A stretch of DNA of 64,000 nucleotides. Origin: Aeromonas lusitana (lineage in GTDB: Bacteria > Pseudomonadota > Gammaproteobacteria > Enterobacterales > Aeromonadaceae). Below the pieces are notes generated by a model. The model ran no database searches and was not told the DNA's origin. It saw only the letters and a list, made by a program, of their open reading frames with translations. Position 1 is the first letter of the stretch, and each line of letters opens with the position of its first letter. Positions 28,310-40,770 of this stretch are shown piece after piece. The translations under genes were made by a program, and so were the position numbers. The stretch lies in NCBI RefSeq assembly GCF_002812985.1, contig NZ_PGCP01000004.1, positions 62,001-126,000 on the forward strand, written 5' to 3'.

Positions 28310-29137
28310 ATGGGGTCTCGGATTCGCGCAATCGCGCTGTTGTGTGGCTTGATAGGAGTGCTCGGATCCCCCGCGATCCTGGCGGCCCCCAACCCGGCCA
28401 AGTTGAAGCTGCAGTCGGGCAGCGCCCTGGTGATGGACGTCAACACCGGCAAGACGCTCTATCAAAAGAACCCGACCCAGGTCCGTCCCATCGCCTCCCT
28501 CACCAAGCTGATGACAGCCCTGGTGGTACTGGATGCCCGCCAGAGCCTGGGCCAGATGCTGACCATAGATCAGAACGATCGGGACAACATCAAGCACACC
28601 TACTCCCGGGTACGCTTTGGCACCAAGGTTACCCGCCGCGATGCCCTGCACCTGGCGCTGATGTCATCAGAGAACCGCATGGCCTCGGCGCTGGCCCGTC
28701 ACTATCCCGGTGGCCGCGCCGCCTTCATCCGCGCCATGAACAACAAGGCCAAGCAGCTGGGCATGCGCAACAGCCGCTTCTATGACTCCACCGGCCTGTC
28801 GACCCGCAACGTCTCCACCGCCCAGGATCTGGCCAAGCTCATCTCGGCGGCCTATCGCCAGCCGCTGATCCGCCAGTTCACCCAGGATCCCAACATGGAG
28901 ATGCGCTTCGCGGCGCCGGCCTACAGCCTGATGTTCAACAACACCAATCCCCTGGTGAAGAACCCGGATTGGGATGTGCGCCTCTCAAAGACCGGCTACA
29001 CCGACGAGGCAGGCCGCTGCCTGCTGATGCGCGCCAAACCGGACAACAAGGAACTGGCCATAGTGCTGCTCAACTCGGTGGGCAAGCGCACCCCGGTGGG
29101 TGATGCCAACCGCATTCGCAAGTGGCTCAAGAGCTGA
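28310..29137 (+). CDS. pbpG: D-alanyl-D-alanine endopeptidase (PBP7-like)
   Basis: 275-residue periplasmic serine peptidase of the S11/PBP7 family that cuts peptidoglycan crosslinks. From the ATG at 28310 (GGAG upstream) it has a signal peptide ending near ILAA. The three penicillin-binding motifs are SLTK (in IASLTKLM, about residue 65), SEN (in LMSSENRM) and KTG (in SKTGYTDEAG). An upstream GTG in frame would hide the signal peptide and is rejected. It is shorter than E. coli PbpG (313). Confidence 0.9.
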   Translation: MGSRIRAIALLCGLIGVLGSPAILAAPNPAKLKLQSGSALVMDVNTGKTLYQKNPTQVRPIASLTKLMTALVVLDARQSLGQMLTIDQNDRDNIKHTYSRVRFGTKVTRRDALHLALMSSENRMASALARHYPGGRAAFIRAMNNKAKQLGMRNSRFYDSTGLSTRNVSTAQDLAKLISAAYRQPLIRQFTQDPNMEMRFAAPAYSLMFNNTNPLVKNPDWDVRLSKTGYTDEAGRCLLMRAKPDNKELAIVLLNSVGKRTPVGDANRIRKWLKS

Positions 29138-29155
29138 GCCCGCGAGCAGAATGAC

Positions 29156-29182
29156 AAAAGGATGCCAAGGCATCCTTTTTTA
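29156..29182 (+). terminator. Terminator after pbpG
   Basis: AAAAGGATGCC-AA-GGCATCCTTTTTT: 11-bp stem with a minimal loop (in practice a few inner pairs open), 19 bp past the stop. Confidence 0.8.
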
Positions 29183-29271
29183 TTGCCCGGCTTTCGCCAT
29201 TCCCGCCTATCTCGGGCTCACCGAGCCTGTCTGAACCGCCCCAGGGATGCTGGGCCTGCCTGTCATTACCT

Positions 29272-29490
29272 GCTCACGAGCCTGCCACGCCCGCCAGAGC
29301 CATTCCCTAAAGGATGGCCACTACCTGACATGATACGGCTACAGGATGCGCTCATAGACCTGTCACACCCGCTGGAGCCGATATTCAGGCGATGGCAGCT
29401 CACGCTGGATGGTACGGGCACAGGATGGGCTCACGGGCCCGCCCTGCCTGCTGGAGCCACTCCTCGGGAACGGCTGGCACAGATAAGGTT
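29272..29490. repeat. Degenerate tandem repeat, unit about 79 bp, three copies
   Basis: Units begin at 29272, 29350 and 29429 with GCTCA and share a GCTCAnnnnCCTGnCACnCCCGCnnGAGCC pattern; the first two also share a GATGGC...ACAGGATG second half. A weaker fourth start is at 29216. There is no credible gene between pbpG and the tRNA array: the reading frames here have no ribosome site and an unnatural composition. Confidence 0.6.
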
Positions 29491-29656
29491 TTGGGATAGA
29501 AGGCGCTCAGAGCGGCCATAGCGGGGGTTTAATGCGGCATGGAGGAAGTACAGAGACATGTCGACCCATCGACAAAGGTCCCGACAAGGCAGAGAGAAAT
29601 AGGGTTTAATGTGGAAATAACCGCATATTGGCATGCCGAGAGCGGATTTTGGCACA

Positions 29657-29689
29657 TAAAAAAACAGCCTCGACCTGAGTCGAGGCTGT
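29657..29689 (-). terminator. Terminator of the tRNA-Arg array
   Basis: Stem ACAGCCTCGAC/GTCGAGGCTGT with a CTGA loop and seven U on the minus strand, 5 bp beyond the last tRNA-Arg. Confidence 0.85.
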
Positions 29690-29694
29690 CTATA

Positions 29695-29771
29695 TGGTGC
29701 GCCCGAGAGGATTCGAACCTCTGACCACCTGGTTCGTAGCCAGGTACTCTATCCAGCTGAGCTACGGGCGC
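29695..29771 (-). tRNA. tRNA-Arg (ACG), copy nearest the terminator
   Basis: 77-nt cloverleaf starting GCGCCCGTAGCTCAGCTGGA with encoded CCA; anticodon loop CTACGAA gives ACG (read as ICG). Identical to the other four copies. Confidence 0.96.
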
Positions 29772-29800
29772 TCATCAACTTTTTGACATTGCTTCAATCA

Positions 29801-29877
29801 TGGTGCGCCCGAGAGGATTCGAACCTCTGACCACCTGGTTCGTAGCCAGGTACTCTATCCAGCTGAGCTACGGGCGC
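29801..29877 (-). tRNA. tRNA-Arg (ACG)
   Basis: Same 77-nt sequence. The spacers on either side (CTCATCAACTTTTTGACATT and CTCACAAACTTTTTGACACT) are near-copies, showing that the repeat unit includes tRNA plus spacer. Confidence 0.96.
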
Positions 29878-29906
29878 TCACAAACTTTTTGACACTGCTT
29901 TAAAAA

Positions 29907-29983
29907 TGGTGCGCCCGAGAGGATTCGAACCTCTGACCACCTGGTTCGTAGCCAGGTACTCTATCCAGCTGAGCTACGGGCGC
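29907..29983 (-). tRNA. tRNA-Arg (ACG)
   Basis: Same 77-nt sequence and CCA end; 29 bp from the preceding copy. Confidence 0.96.
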
Positions 29984-30009
29984 TCATAAATCATTGAATT
30001 CACTTTAAA

Positions 30010-30086
30010 TGGTGCGCCCGAGAGGATTCGAACCTCTGACCACCTGGTTCGTAGCCAGGTACTCTATCCAGCTGAGCTACGGGCGC
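30010..30086 (-). tRNA. tRNA-Arg (ACG)
   Basis: Same 77-nt sequence; separated from the fifth copy by a 98-bp spacer carrying an internal terminator. Confidence 0.96.
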
Positions 30087-30102
30087 CCTGATTTAAAGCG
30101 AT

Positions 30103-30130
30103 AAAAAAAGCTTACTCAACAGTAAGCCTT
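30103..30130 (-). terminator. Terminator-like hairpin inside the tRNA array
   Basis: GCTTACT-CAAC-AGTAAGC stem followed on the minus strand by a run of seven U. It would separate tRNA-Ser plus the first tRNA-Arg from the four downstream tRNA-Arg genes. Confidence 0.7.
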
Positions 30131-30184
30131 TTCTAGCGTACCGACTTGCTGAGGGTCGATACATGACTCATCGTGAGTCGAATA

Positions 30185-30261
30185 TGGTGCGCCCGAGAGG
30201 ATTCGAACCTCTGACCACCTGGTTCGTAGCCAGGTACTCTATCCAGCTGAGCTACGGGCGC
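30185..30261 (-). tRNA. tRNA-Arg (ACG), first copy in transcription order
   Basis: Same 77-nt sequence, 3 bp after tRNA-Ser. Confidence 0.96.
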
Positions 30262-30264
30262 AAA

Positions 30265-30357
30265 TGGCGGAGAAGGGGGGATTCGAACCCCCGATGCGGG
30301 TATAAGCCGCATACTCCCTTAGCAGGGGAGCGCCTTCAGCCTCTCGGCCACCTCTCC
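30265..30357 (-). tRNA. tRNA-Ser (GCT)
   Basis: 93-nt class II tRNA starting GGAGAGGTGGCCGAGAGG with a long variable arm and encoded CCA. Anticodon loop CTGCTAA gives GCT. A csrA - tRNA-Ser - tRNA-Arg order is common in gammaproteobacteria. Confidence 0.96.
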
Positions 30358-30516
30358 GTTTGCGGGGCTGATAATACTTCACAGGGATTTTTAGTCAAAC
30401 ACTTTTTTGGAGAAAACAGAGCGTTCGCTCAGCATTTGGTCAAAGCGTGGAATATTCAAGCAATATCGACACTTACCCCCTGCTTTCGCGCCCTGCGGCC
30501 AACTTGGCAGGGCCCG

Positions 30517-30550
30517 GAAAAACAAAAGGCGACACAAGAGGTGTCGCCTT
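30517..30550 (-). terminator. Terminator after csrA
   Basis: Stem AAGGCGACAC/GTGTCGCCTT with a 5-nt loop and TTGTTTTT on the minus strand, 20 bp past csrA. Confidence 0.85.
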
Positions 30551-30570
30551 ATAGCTGCTATTCGCGCGGC

Positions 30571-30759
30571 TTAGAAACCCGGTTGACCCGGCACTTTCTC
30601 GGCCTGTATCCGCATGTAGATCTCTTCGCGGTGAACGGAGACCTCTTTCGGTGCGTTCACACCGATACGAACCTGGTTGCCTTTAACGCCCAGCACGGTG
30701 ACAGTCACTTCGTCACCAATCATCAGGGTTTCCCCTACACGACGAGTCAAAATAAGCAT
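30571..30759 (-). CDS. csrA: Carbon storage regulator CsrA
   Basis: 62-residue RNA-binding homodimer that controls translation and stability of many mRNAs, including those for motility, biofilm and glycogen. [18 protein letters not shown], with Arg6 and Arg7, and the later VHREEI (Arg44) form the RNA-binding faces. The leader contains AGGA near the start codon, as expected for CsrA autoregulation. It lies 93 bp after lysC and upstream of tRNA-Ser/Arg, as in Vibrio and E. coli. Confidence 0.98.
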   Translation of the reverse strand: MLILTRRVGETLMIGDEVTVTVLGVKGNQVRIGVNAPKEVSVHREEIYMRIQAEKVPGQPGF

Positions 30760-30852
30760 TCGCTTGCTCCTGTATCCTGTTTTGTATTTATATCGATATG
30801 CACCATTATCTTACAAAGATACCGATATGGTAAATGGTTGAAACTAAATCAA

Positions 30853-32100
30853 TCAGGGATTGTTCCCCAAGGGCTGCTCATGAGGCTCATTATCCAGCCC
30901 GAACGCGGCGTGCAACGAACGCACGGCCAGCTCCAGGTACTTCTCGTCAATCACCACGGATATCTTGATTTCAGAGGTGGAGATCAACTGCATGTTGATC
31001 CCCTCCTCGCCCAATACCTTGAACATGGTGCGCGCGACGCCCGGGTGATTCCACATGCCGACCCCGACGATGGAGACCTTGGCGATCTCCCCGTTGCCCT
31101 GCACGCAGGCCGCTCCCAGTTCGGTGGCGGTCTGCTCCAGCAGGGCACGAGCCCGGCGGTAGTCATCGCGGTTCACCGTGAAGGTGAAATCGGCGGTGCC
31201 ATCCCCCATGGTGTTCTGCACTATCATGTCGACATCTATGTTGGCATCACTGATCGGATTCAGGATCTGCGCCGCCACCGTCGGCCGGTCCGGCACACCC
31301 AGAATGGTCAGGCTGGCCTCATTGCGGTTGAACGCAATGCCGGATACCAGGGGTGCTTCCATCCTCTCATCTCCATATGTGATTAAGGTTCCCTCTCCGT
31401 CGACAAAACTCGACAGCACCCGCAGCGGTACGCGGTACTTGCCCGCGAATTCCACCGAACGGATCTGCAGCACCTTGGCCCCCAGGCTCGCCATCTCCAG
31501 CATCTCCTCGAAGGTGATGGTGGAGAGGCGGCGAGCCTTGGGCTCGATGCGCGGATCCGTGGTATAGACCCCATCCACATCGGTAAAGATCTGGCATTCA
31601 TCGGCCTTGATGGCCGCCGCCACCGCGACCGCAGTGGTATCCGAACCACCACGGCCCAGGGTGGTGATGGCATTGTGCTCATCACGGCCCTGGAAGCCCG
31701 CGATCACCACCACCTTGCCGGCACCGAGCGCAGACTGCACCTGCTCGGTGTCGATGTGGCTGATGCGCGCCTTGCCGTAGGCGGAATCCGTATGAATGCG
31801 AACCTGATCACCGGTCATTGAGACCGCAGGACAACCCCGTTTGTTCAACGCGATCGCCAGCAGCGCTATGGTGACCTGCTCACCGGTGGAGACCAGCACA
31901 TCCATCTCGCGCCGGTTGGCATCAGGATCCAGTTGCTGGGCCATGCCCAGCAGCCGGTTGGTTTCGCCCGACATGGCGGAGACAACCACCACCACGTCAT
32001 GTCCCTGGGCTCGGGTCAGCTGAACCCTGTCGGCTACCGCCTCGATCCGCTCCAGCGTGCCGACCGAGGTGCCGCCGAATTTCTGTACATAGAGTGCCAC
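30853..32100 (-). CDS. lysC: Aspartate kinase (monofunctional, two ACT domains)
   Basis: 415-residue enzyme that phosphorylates aspartate, the first step to lysine, threonine and methionine. The kinase domain starts with the [10 protein letters not shown] substrate motif and includes [13 protein letters not shown] and [13 protein letters not shown] (to about residue 245). Two C-terminal ACT domains (about 265-400) give allosteric control. It is of the class found beside alaS in Vibrio rather than the E. coli LysC type. It starts 16 bp after alaS, so the two are likely co-transcribed. Confidence 0.93.
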   Translation of the reverse strand: MALYVQKFGGTSVGTLERIEAVADRVQLTRAQGHDVVVVVSAMSGETNRLLGMAQQLDPDANRREMDVLVSTGEQVTIALLAIALNKRGCPAVSMTGDQVRIHTDSAYGKARISHIDTEQVQSALGAGKVVVIAGFQGRDEHNAITTLGRGGSDTTAVAVAAAIKADECQIFTDVDGVYTTDPRIEPKARRLSTITFEEMLEMASLGAKVLQIRSVEFAGKYRVPLRVLSSFVDGEGTLITYGDERMEAPLVSGIAFNRNEASLTILGVPDRPTVAAQILNPISDANIDVDMIVQNTMGDGTADFTFTVNRDDYRRARALLEQTATELGAACVQGNGEIAKVSIVGVGMWNHPGVARTMFKVLGEEGINMQLISTSEIKISVVIDEKYLELAVRSLHAAFGLDNEPHEQPLGNNP

Positions 32101-32116
32101 AGATCACCTCGCCCGC

Positions 32117-34741
<2,625 letters not shown>

Positions 34742-35034
34742 GGAAAATCCTGCTTGATTCGAATACGGACTTTTAACCGCATTAATGTAAGTTTTCTGCG
34801 GGGTAAAGTAAAACGCGCAGGGCCCTCACGGGCGAAAAACCGCACATCTTTGGCAGGCCGCCAGTAGAACAAGGGGAAGGGATGGCAATGTGGGCGAAAC
34901 CGCCGAGGTGTGAGAGTGCTTACTTGCGGTGAAACGCTCGCTCAGCAGTAGCTTGGTGAGGTACGAGGCAAAGATGGAGACGCATCAAATCGGGAGCCAG
35001 TTCAGACACACGGCACCCTGATTTTTCTCCGAAC

Positions 35035-35065
35035 CGAGTGGCCATGGGGCGGCCCGACTCGGCTG
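35035..35065 (-). terminator. Possible terminator after recX
   Basis: GCCGAGT and ACTCGG arms with internal GGGCCGCC/GGCC pairing, directly after the recX stop. The U content is low, so this is tentative. Confidence 0.4.
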
Positions 35066-35066
35066 C

Positions 35067-35585
35067 TTACTCACCCTTCTCCTGCATGGCGGAGATGGCG
35101 TAACGGGCCTGATCCTGATTGAAACCACGGCCAAGCAGGTACTTGAGCCACTTCATCCGCAACTTGAAATCCGCAAGGTCGCTCGCTCTGGCACGGCGTT
35201 GCAGCAACTCGAAGGCCAGCTCGAACCAGTCCAGCTCAGGTTGGTCGAACGCCGTCTCCAGTTGGACATCGTCAAGCCCCTTGCGGCGCAAGTCGAAGCG
35301 GATCTTGATGGGACCCTGCCCCTTGGCCGCGCCGGCTCGCACAGACATGGCGCCATAGCGCTCATCATCGACCCAGCGATGGCCGCGGCAGTATTCCAGC
35401 GTCGCCTCGATCACCTCCTCATTGAAGCCCTGCTTGCGCAACCGGCCGGCCAGCTCGGACTCGGCGCTCTCCCGACGCGCCAGGCTGCGCATGGCATAGG
35501 CGCGGGCCGCGGCAAACATCTCTGCAAATGACAACTCGGGGGGGATGGGGGTATCGGCGGGTGCTGACATGGATTCATCGACCAT
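35067..35585 (-). CDS. recX: RecA modulator RecX
   Basis: 172-residue alpha-helical regulator that binds RecA filaments and limits their extension. Three-helix tandem modules are visible: YAMRSLARRESAESELAGRLRKQGF, then VDDERYGAMSVRAGAAKGQGP, then FKLRMKWLKYLLGRGFNQDQA. The ATG at 35585 is preferred; 35570 is also possible as neither has a strong ribosome site. It follows recA by 37 bp across a hairpin and is probably made at low level by read-through. Confidence 0.9.
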   Translation of the reverse strand: MVDESMSAPADTPIPPELSFAEMFAAARAYAMRSLARRESAESELAGRLRKQGFNEEVIEATLEYCRGHRWVDDERYGAMSVRAGAAKGQGPIKIRFDLRRKGLDDVQLETAFDQPELDWFELAFELLQRRARASDLADFKLRMKWLKYLLGRGFNQDQARYAISAMQEKGE

Positions 35586-35592
35586 AAATGAC

Positions 35593-35621
35593 AAGGCCGG
35601 GGGTTAGCCCGGCCTTTTTTT
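35593..35621. terminator. Hairpin between recA and recX
   Basis: AAGGCCGGG/CCCGGCCTT with a 6-nt loop. The T-run is on the plus-strand side, so in the recA message the stem is preceded by A-rich sequence and followed only by GUCAUUU. Expected to be leaky for recA-recX transcription. Confidence 0.6.
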
Positions 35622-35622
35622 G

Positions 35623-36687
35623 TTACTCGAATTCTTGTTCGCTTTCAGGCTCGAACTCGTCGGCCTCGTTGGCATCCGGCTTGCCCTCGACGGGGGCGGC
35701 ACCCGACAGCAGCAGTTCGCGCAGGCGGGCTTCCACTTCGGCGGCCATCGCCTTGTTCTCGGAGAACAGCTTCATCACGTTGGCCTTGCCCTGACCAATC
35801 TTCTCGCCGTTGTAGCTGTACCAGGCACCGGCCTTGTCGATCAGCTTGTGCTTGACCCCCAGATCCACCAGCTCGCCTTCCTTGGAGATACCCACGCCGT
35901 AGAAGATCTGGAACTCGGCTTGCTTGAAGGGAGGCGCCACCTTGTTCTTGACGACCTTGACGCGGGTCTCGTTACCGACCACTTCGTCCCCTTCCTTGAT
36001 GGCGCCGATGCGACGGATATCCAGACGCACGGAAGCGTAGAACTTCAGGGCGTTACCACCCGTGGTGGTCTCCGGGCTGCCGAACATGACGCCGATCTTC
36101 ATCCGGATCTGGTTGATGAAGATGCACAGGCAGTTGGCGTTCTTGATGTTGGCGGTCAGCTTGCGCAGCGCCTGGGACATCAGACGGGCCTGCAGGCCGA
36201 CGTGGGAATCCCCCATCTCGCCTTCGATTTCCGCTTTCGGGGTCAGGGCGGCCACGGAGTCGACGATGATGACGTCGACGGCGTTGGAGCGCACCAGCAT
36301 GTCGCAGATCTCCAGAGCCTGTTCACCTGTGTCAGGCTGGGAAATCAGCAGATCATCTACGTTAACCCCGAGCTTGGCAGCATAAATGGGGTCCAGAGCG
36401 TGCTCCGCATCGACGAATGCACAGGTCTTGCCCTTCTTCTGGGCTTCCGCGATCACCTGCAGAGTCAGGGTGGTCTTACCGGAAGACTCAGGACCGTAGA
36501 TCTCGACGATACGACCGCACGGCAGACCGCCGATTCCCAGCGCGACGTCCAGGGAGAGGGAGCCGGTGGAGATGGCTTCGATGTCCATGGTCTTGCTGTC
36601 GCCCAGACGCATGATGGAGCCCTTGCCGAACTGCTTTTCGATCTGGCCCAGCGCAGCCGCCAGTGCCTTCTGTTTGTTCTGATCCAT
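35623..36687 (-). CDS. recA: Recombinase RecA
   Basis: 354-residue strand-exchange ATPase and LexA co-protease. Walker A is GPESSGKTT (about 66-74), the LexA/DNA loops are intact ([36 protein letters not shown]), and the C-terminus is acidic ([12 protein letters not shown]). It is 37 bp from recX and controlled by the LexA box 50 bp upstream. Confidence 0.99.
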   Translation of the reverse strand: MDQNKQKALAAALGQIEKQFGKGSIMRLGDSKTMDIEAISTGSLSLDVALGIGGLPCGRIVEIYGPESSGKTTLTLQVIAEAQKKGKTCAFVDAEHALDPIYAAKLGVNVDDLLISQPDTGEQALEICDMLVRSNAVDVIIVDSVAALTPKAEIEGEMGDSHVGLQARLMSQALRKLTANIKNANCLCIFINQIRMKIGVMFGSPETTTGGNALKFYASVRLDIRRIGAIKEGDEVVGNETRVKVVKNKVAPPFKQAEFQIFYGVGISKEGELVDLGVKHKLIDKAGAWYSYNGEKIGQGKANVMKLFSENKAMAAEVEARLRELLLSGAAPVEGKPDANEADEFEPESEQEFE

Positions 36688-36736
36688 GCCAATCTCCGCT
36701 GGGAATCGTGATGAAGAAGTGAAGTTGGGCTAAGTA

Positions 36737-36756
36737 TACTGTTTATGCATACAGTA
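36737..36756. promoter_or_regulatory. LexA (SOS) box of recA
   Basis: TACTG-N10-CAGTA palindrome (TACTGTTTATGCATACAGTA), a full match to the gammaproteobacterial LexA consensus CTGT-N8-ACAG. It is 50 bp before the recA start and 12 bp after the pncC stop. Confidence 0.95.
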
Positions 36757-36767
36757 TCAAGTCCAAT

Positions 36768-37259
36768 TTATTTGAGGAGTGCCAGCAGCCCGGACAAGGC
36801 CTGTCTGACCGCCTGTTGTCGCACCTGTCGCCTGTCCCCGTCGAAGCGGGCCAGCAGGGAGTGCTGACGGCCGCTCTTGTCGGCCCAGGCGAACCAGATG
36901 GTACCGACCGGTTTGTCATCGCTGCCGCCGTCGGGGCCTGCGATGCCGCTGATGGCCACGCTGATGCCTGCATCGGAGCGGGCCAGGGCGCCCCTGGCCA
37001 TCTCCAGCACCACGGCCTCACTGACGGCGCCGTGCCGCAGCAGGTTGTCGATGCTGACCCCCAGCATCTGCTGCTTGGCCTCGTTGGTGTAGGTGACGAA
37101 TCCCCGATCGAACCAGCCCGAGCTGCCCGCGATGTCGGTGATGGCGGTGGCGACGCCGCCGCCGGTACAGGATTCTGCCGTGGCAGCCAGCCAGCCTCGC
37201 GCCAGCAGTGCCTCCCCCAACTCCTGGGATAACCGGGCTATCTCTGCCTCAAGTCCCAT
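36768..37259 (-). CDS. pncC: Nicotinamide-nucleotide amidohydrolase (PncC/CinA C-terminal)
   Basis: 163-residue NMN deamidase that recycles nicotinamide mononucleotide to nicotinic acid mononucleotide. Family signatures: TAESCTGGGVATAITDIAGSS (active Ser), FVTYTNEAK and SGIAGPDGGSDDKPVGTI. Three consecutive ATG codons (37265, 37262, 37259) follow GAGGGC; the last has the best spacing and gives the usual length (165 in E. coli). Longer in-frame starts add unrelated sequence. Located between recA and the divergent Spy-like gene, as in Vibrio (mutS-pncC-recA region). Confidence 0.92.
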   Translation of the reverse strand: MGLEAEIARLSQELGEALLARGWLAATAESCTGGGVATAITDIAGSSGWFDRGFVTYTNEAKQQMLGVSIDNLLRHGAVSEAVVLEMARGALARSDAGISVAISGIAGPDGGSDDKPVGTIWFAWADKSGRQHSLLARFDGDRRQVRQQAVRQALSGLLALLK

Positions 37260-37499
37260 CATCATGCCCTCATTGGCCAAGTCTGCGCCCATTATGCAGT
37301 TGCCCACCGGCCCGGGCAACCGACCAAGGCGCTGCTGCGCCCGACCAGGACGCAGCGAAACCGGGAGCCCCAGAGCTTGAAACAAGCAGCGCCACATCAA
37401 CAAGTTGCCGCCCCTTAAGCTCCAGTACATGGCTGCTCTCTATAATCAGCGAGCACCGCCGCACGCGGTTTCTATCCGATGGAACTAGGAGAAAGAGAG

Positions 37500-37907
37500 A
37501 TGAAGCATCAATTCAAAGTCGCCATGGCCGCTCTGGCGATGTGTGTTGCTACCAATACCTTCGCCGCCGACAGCGCTCCTGAGCTGCAGACCGAAACCAC
37601 CCTGGCCCAGGAGCTGAACCTGTCCAGCGCCCAGATCGAGCAGATCAAGGGTCTGCGCGAGCAGGCGGCCAAGGAGCTGGGCTCGGTCAAACTCGACGCC
37701 ATCGGTCAGGACGTGATCGTCAACATGATCAAGACCGGCAAGTGGGATGAGGCGGCCGCCAAGAAGCAGTTGCAGACCATCAGCGACGTGCAGGCCGAGG
37801 CCCGCTACTACCGCGCCCATTACCTGTTCGAGGTGAGCAAGGTGCTGACCGCCGAGCAGAAGACCAAGCTGCATGAGATGCTGAGCGGCAGCGAAGCCAT
37901 GTACTAA
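37500..37907 (+). CDS. Spy/CpxP-like periplasmic protein
   Basis: 135-residue secreted helical protein. The ATG at 37500 has AGGAG 9 bp upstream and opens a signal peptide (MKHQFKVAMAALAMCVATNT, cleaved after FAA). The mature part shows an LTxxQ motif (LTAEQKTKL) near the C-terminus and a related LNLSSAQIEQI near the front, as in Spy/CpxP/ZraP chaperones that sense or relieve envelope stress. The family is usually induced by Cpx or Bae systems; no such site was confirmed here. Confidence 0.75.
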   Translation: MKHQFKVAMAALAMCVATNTFAADSAPELQTETTLAQELNLSSAQIEQIKGLREQAAKELGSVKLDAIGQDVIVNMIKTGKWDEAAAKKQLQTISDVQAEARYYRAHYLFEVSKVLTAEQKTKLHEMLSGSEAMY

Positions 37908-37928
37908 GCGACTCCCGTCGCTGACATC

Positions 37929-37954
37929 AATCCCCGCGCCACTGCGGGGATTTT
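37929..37954 (+). terminator. Terminator after the Spy-like gene
   Basis: AATCCCCGC/GCGGGGATT stem with a 6-nt loop and trailing TTGCTTT. Confidence 0.7.
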
Positions 37955-38170
37955 GCTTTCTCCCCCTCCGCCAACCGTCTTCGCACTGAACGGACGCAAT
38001 CCCTCATCTGCCCCCGCCTGCTGACCAGGCTGGCGAGTTCCAAAACGCACCGGCGTCCCCCCAGACGGAGATAAGCGCTCACCATCTGCCCCCGAGCATG
38101 TAGAATGGCCTCCAGATTCAGACCCATTACGGCAGACGCTTGCCCGCAAGAGCACCCTCTGGAACAGCAC

Positions 38171-40741
38171 ATGACAGCACAATACCAAGCCCCCAGCGCC
38201 GCCCTCGGCGCCCACACCCCCATGATGCAGCAGTACCTCGGTCTCAAGGCCGAAAACCCGGAGATCCTGCTGTTCTACCGGATGGGCGACTTCTACGAGC
38301 TCTTCTATGACGATGCCCGCAAGGCCTCCCAACTGCTCGATATCTCCCTGACCAAGCGCGGCCAGTCCGCCGGCAGCCCCATCCCCATGGCTGGCGTGCC
38401 CTATCACGCCATCGAAGGTTATCTCGCCAAGCTGGTGCAGCTCGGTGAGTCCGCCGCCATCTGCGAGCAGGTGGGGGATCCCGCCACCAGCAAGGGACCG
38501 GTGGAGCGCAAGGTGATCCGCATCATCACCCCGGGGACCGTCTCCGACGAGGCATTGCTCAGTGAGCGCCAGGACAACCTGATCGCCGCCGTCTATCACG
38601 ATGGGCGCCGCTTCGGCTACGGCACCCTGGACATAGGCTCGGGTCGCTTCTTCATCAACCAGTTCGACAAGGAAGAGACGCTGCTGGCCGAGCTGCAGCG
38701 CACCAACCCGGCCGAGCTGCTCTATCCGGAATCCTTCGAATTCCTGCGCCACGTGGAGGGTCGCCGCGGCCTGCGCCGTCGCCCCGAGTGGGAGTTCGAA
38801 CTCGGGACCGCCCGCAAGCTGCTGTGCCAGCAGTTCGGCACCCAGGATCTGGTGGGCTTCGGGGTCGAGCAGAGCGAGACCGCCCTGTGCGCCGCCGGCT
38901 GCCTGATGCAGTACGTGAAAGACACCCAGCGCACCGCCCTGCCCCACATCCGTGGCGTGCGGCTGGAGCAGCCGGATCACGCGGTTATCATGGACGCCGC
39001 CACCCGCCGCAACCTGGAGCTGACCCAGAACCTGGCGGGCGGCTATGAAAACACCCTGGCCGAGGTGCTGGACCGCACCGCCACCCCCATGGGCAGCCGC
39101 CTGCTCAAGCGCTGGATCCATCAGCCGATCCGGGATCGGGTGATCCTCAAGGGGCGCCAGAGCACCATACATACCCTGATCGAGCAAAACCTCTACGACG
39201 ATCTCGGCAGCCTGCTGCGCCAGGTCGGCGATGTGGAACGGGTGCTGGCGCGCCTCGCCCTGCGCTCTGCCCGCCCCCGCGACCTCACTCGCCTGCGCCA
39301 GGCCTTCCAGCAACTGCCCGAACTGCAACAGCTGCTGGCAGACAGCGAACACGAGGCGGTGCAGCAACTGCGCGAGCGGGCCAGCACCTTCCCCGAGCTG
39401 CTGAGCCTGCTGGAGCAGGCCGTGATGGAGGTGCCGCCGGTGCTGATCCGCGATGGCGGCGTCATCCGTGACGGCTTCAACCAGGAGCTGGACGAGCTGC
39501 GGGACTTGGCCAACGGCGCCACCGCCAGCCTGGCCCGCATCGAGGAGCGCGAGCGCCTGCTGACCGGCATCAATACCCTCAAGGTGGGTTACAACAAGGT
39601 ACACGGCTTCTATATCGAGGTGAGCCGCGCCAACAGCCAGCTGGTGCCGGCCCACTACATCCGTCGCCAGACCCTCAAGAACAACGAGCGCTACATCATC
39701 GACGAGCTGAAGGTGTACGAGGACAAGGTGCTCACCGCCCAGGCCCAGGCGCTGGCGCTGGAGAAGCGCCTCTACGAGGAGCTGCTCGACGCCCTGCTGC
39801 CCCACCTGGGTGAGCTGCAGGAATCCGCCGCAGCCCTCGCCGAGCTGGATGTGCTGGCGAACCTGGCCGAGCGGGCCGAGACCCTGGACTACCGTTGCCC
39901 CCAGCTCATCGACGAGGATCAGATCCTGATTGAGGCCGGCCGCCACCCGGTAGTGGAGCAGGTGATGACGGCCCCCTTCATCGCCAACCCGATCCGGCTG
40001 GCGCGGGAGCGGCGCATGCTGATCATCACGGGCCCGAACATGGGGGGTAAATCCACCTACATGCGTCAGACCGCGCTCATAGTGCTGCTGGCCCATATCG
40101 GTGCCTACGTGCCCGCGAGCAGCGCCCGCATCGGCCCCATCGATCGCATCTTCACCCGTATCGGGGCATCGGACGATCTGGCCTCGGGTCGTTCCACCTT
40201 CATGGTGGAGATGACAGAGACCGCCAACATCCTCAACAACGCCACCGCCAAGAGCCTAGTGCTGATGGACGAGATAGGTCGCGGCACCAGCACCTATGAC
40301 GGCCTGTCCCTGGCCTGGGCCTGCGCCGAGCAACTGGCAAGCAAGATAGGTGCCTATACCCTGTTTGCCACCCACTACTTCGAGCTGACCCGGCTGCCGG
40401 AGCTGATGGAGGGGCTGGCCAACGTCCACCTGGATGCAGTTGAACACGGCGATACCATCGCCTTCATGCATGCGGTGCAGGAGGGAGCGGCCAGCCGCTC
40501 CTACGGCCTGCAGGTCGCGGCCCTGGCCGGGGTGCCGAAAGCGGTGATCCATCAGGCCCGCCACAAGCTGGCAGAGCTGGAGAGCGCAACGCCCGCCCCC
40601 GCAGGCGAAACCCGCCCGGCTCTGGTAACGCTGGCACCCCAGACCCACCCCGTGGTGGAGGAGCTGGCGGCGCTGCGTCCGGACGAGCTGAGCCCCCGTC
40701 AGGCGCTGGACCTGCTCTATCGCCTCAAGCAGTTGGTGTAA
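38171..40741 (+). CDS. mutS: DNA mismatch repair protein MutS
   Basis: 856-residue mismatch-recognition ATPase. The mismatch-binding Phe-X-Glu is present in [15 protein letters not shown] (about residue 37). Walker A is [13 protein letters not shown] (about 615-627), Walker B is [15 protein letters not shown] and the dimer/ATPase His is in FATHYFEL. The ATG at 38171 gives the family N-terminus (853 residues in E. coli). An upstream in-frame start 22 codons earlier lacks support. Confidence 0.98.
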   Translation: MTAQYQAPSAALGAHTPMMQQYLGLKAENPEILLFYRMGDFYELFYDDARKASQLLDISLTKRGQSAGSPIPMAGVPYHAIEGYLAKLVQLGESAAICEQVGDPATSKGPVERKVIRIITPGTVSDEALLSERQDNLIAAVYHDGRRFGYGTLDIGSGRFFINQFDKEETLLAELQRTNPAELLYPESFEFLRHVEGRRGLRRRPEWEFELGTARKLLCQQFGTQDLVGFGVEQSETALCAAGCLMQYVKDTQRTALPHIRGVRLEQPDHAVIMDAATRRNLELTQNLAGGYENTLAEVLDRTATPMGSRLLKRWIHQPIRDRVILKGRQSTIHTLIEQNLYDDLGSLLRQVGDVERVLARLALRSARPRDLTRLRQAFQQLPELQQLLADSEHEAVQQLRERASTFPELLSLLEQAVMEVPPVLIRDGGVIRDGFNQELDELRDLANGATASLARIEERERLLTGINTLKVGYNKVHGFYIEVSRANSQLVPAHYIRRQTLKNNERYIIDELKVYEDKVLTAQAQALALEKRLYEELLDALLPHLGELQESAAALAELDVLANLAERAETLDYRCPQLIDEDQILIEAGRHPVVEQVMTAPFIANPIRLARERRMLIITGPNMGGKSTYMRQTALIVLLAHIGAYVPASSARIGPIDRIFTRIGASDDLASGRSTFMVEMTETANILNNATAKSLVLMDEIGRGTSTYDGLSLAWACAEQLASKIGAYTLFATHYFELTRLPELMEGLANVHLDAVEHGDTIAFMHAVQEGAASRSYGLQVAALAGVPKAVIHQARHKLAELESATPAPAGETRPALVTLAPQTHPVVEELAALRPDELSPRQALDLLYRLKQLV

Positions 40742-40770
40742 CCGGCTCGCGCCGCTGTGCTCAGGATGCA

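Noticed and set aside
29162..29521. 119-codon frame between pbpG and the tRNA array
   Set aside because: No ribosome site, Pro/Arg-rich composition, and it merely translates the degenerate 79-bp repeats.
30163..31386. 407-codon plus-strand frame running through tRNA genes, csrA and lysC
   Set aside because: Overlaps two tRNAs and two genuine genes on the other strand; no family similarity.
37904..40096. 730-codon open frame opposite mutS
   Set aside because: Antisense shadow of mutS; composition unlike a real protein.
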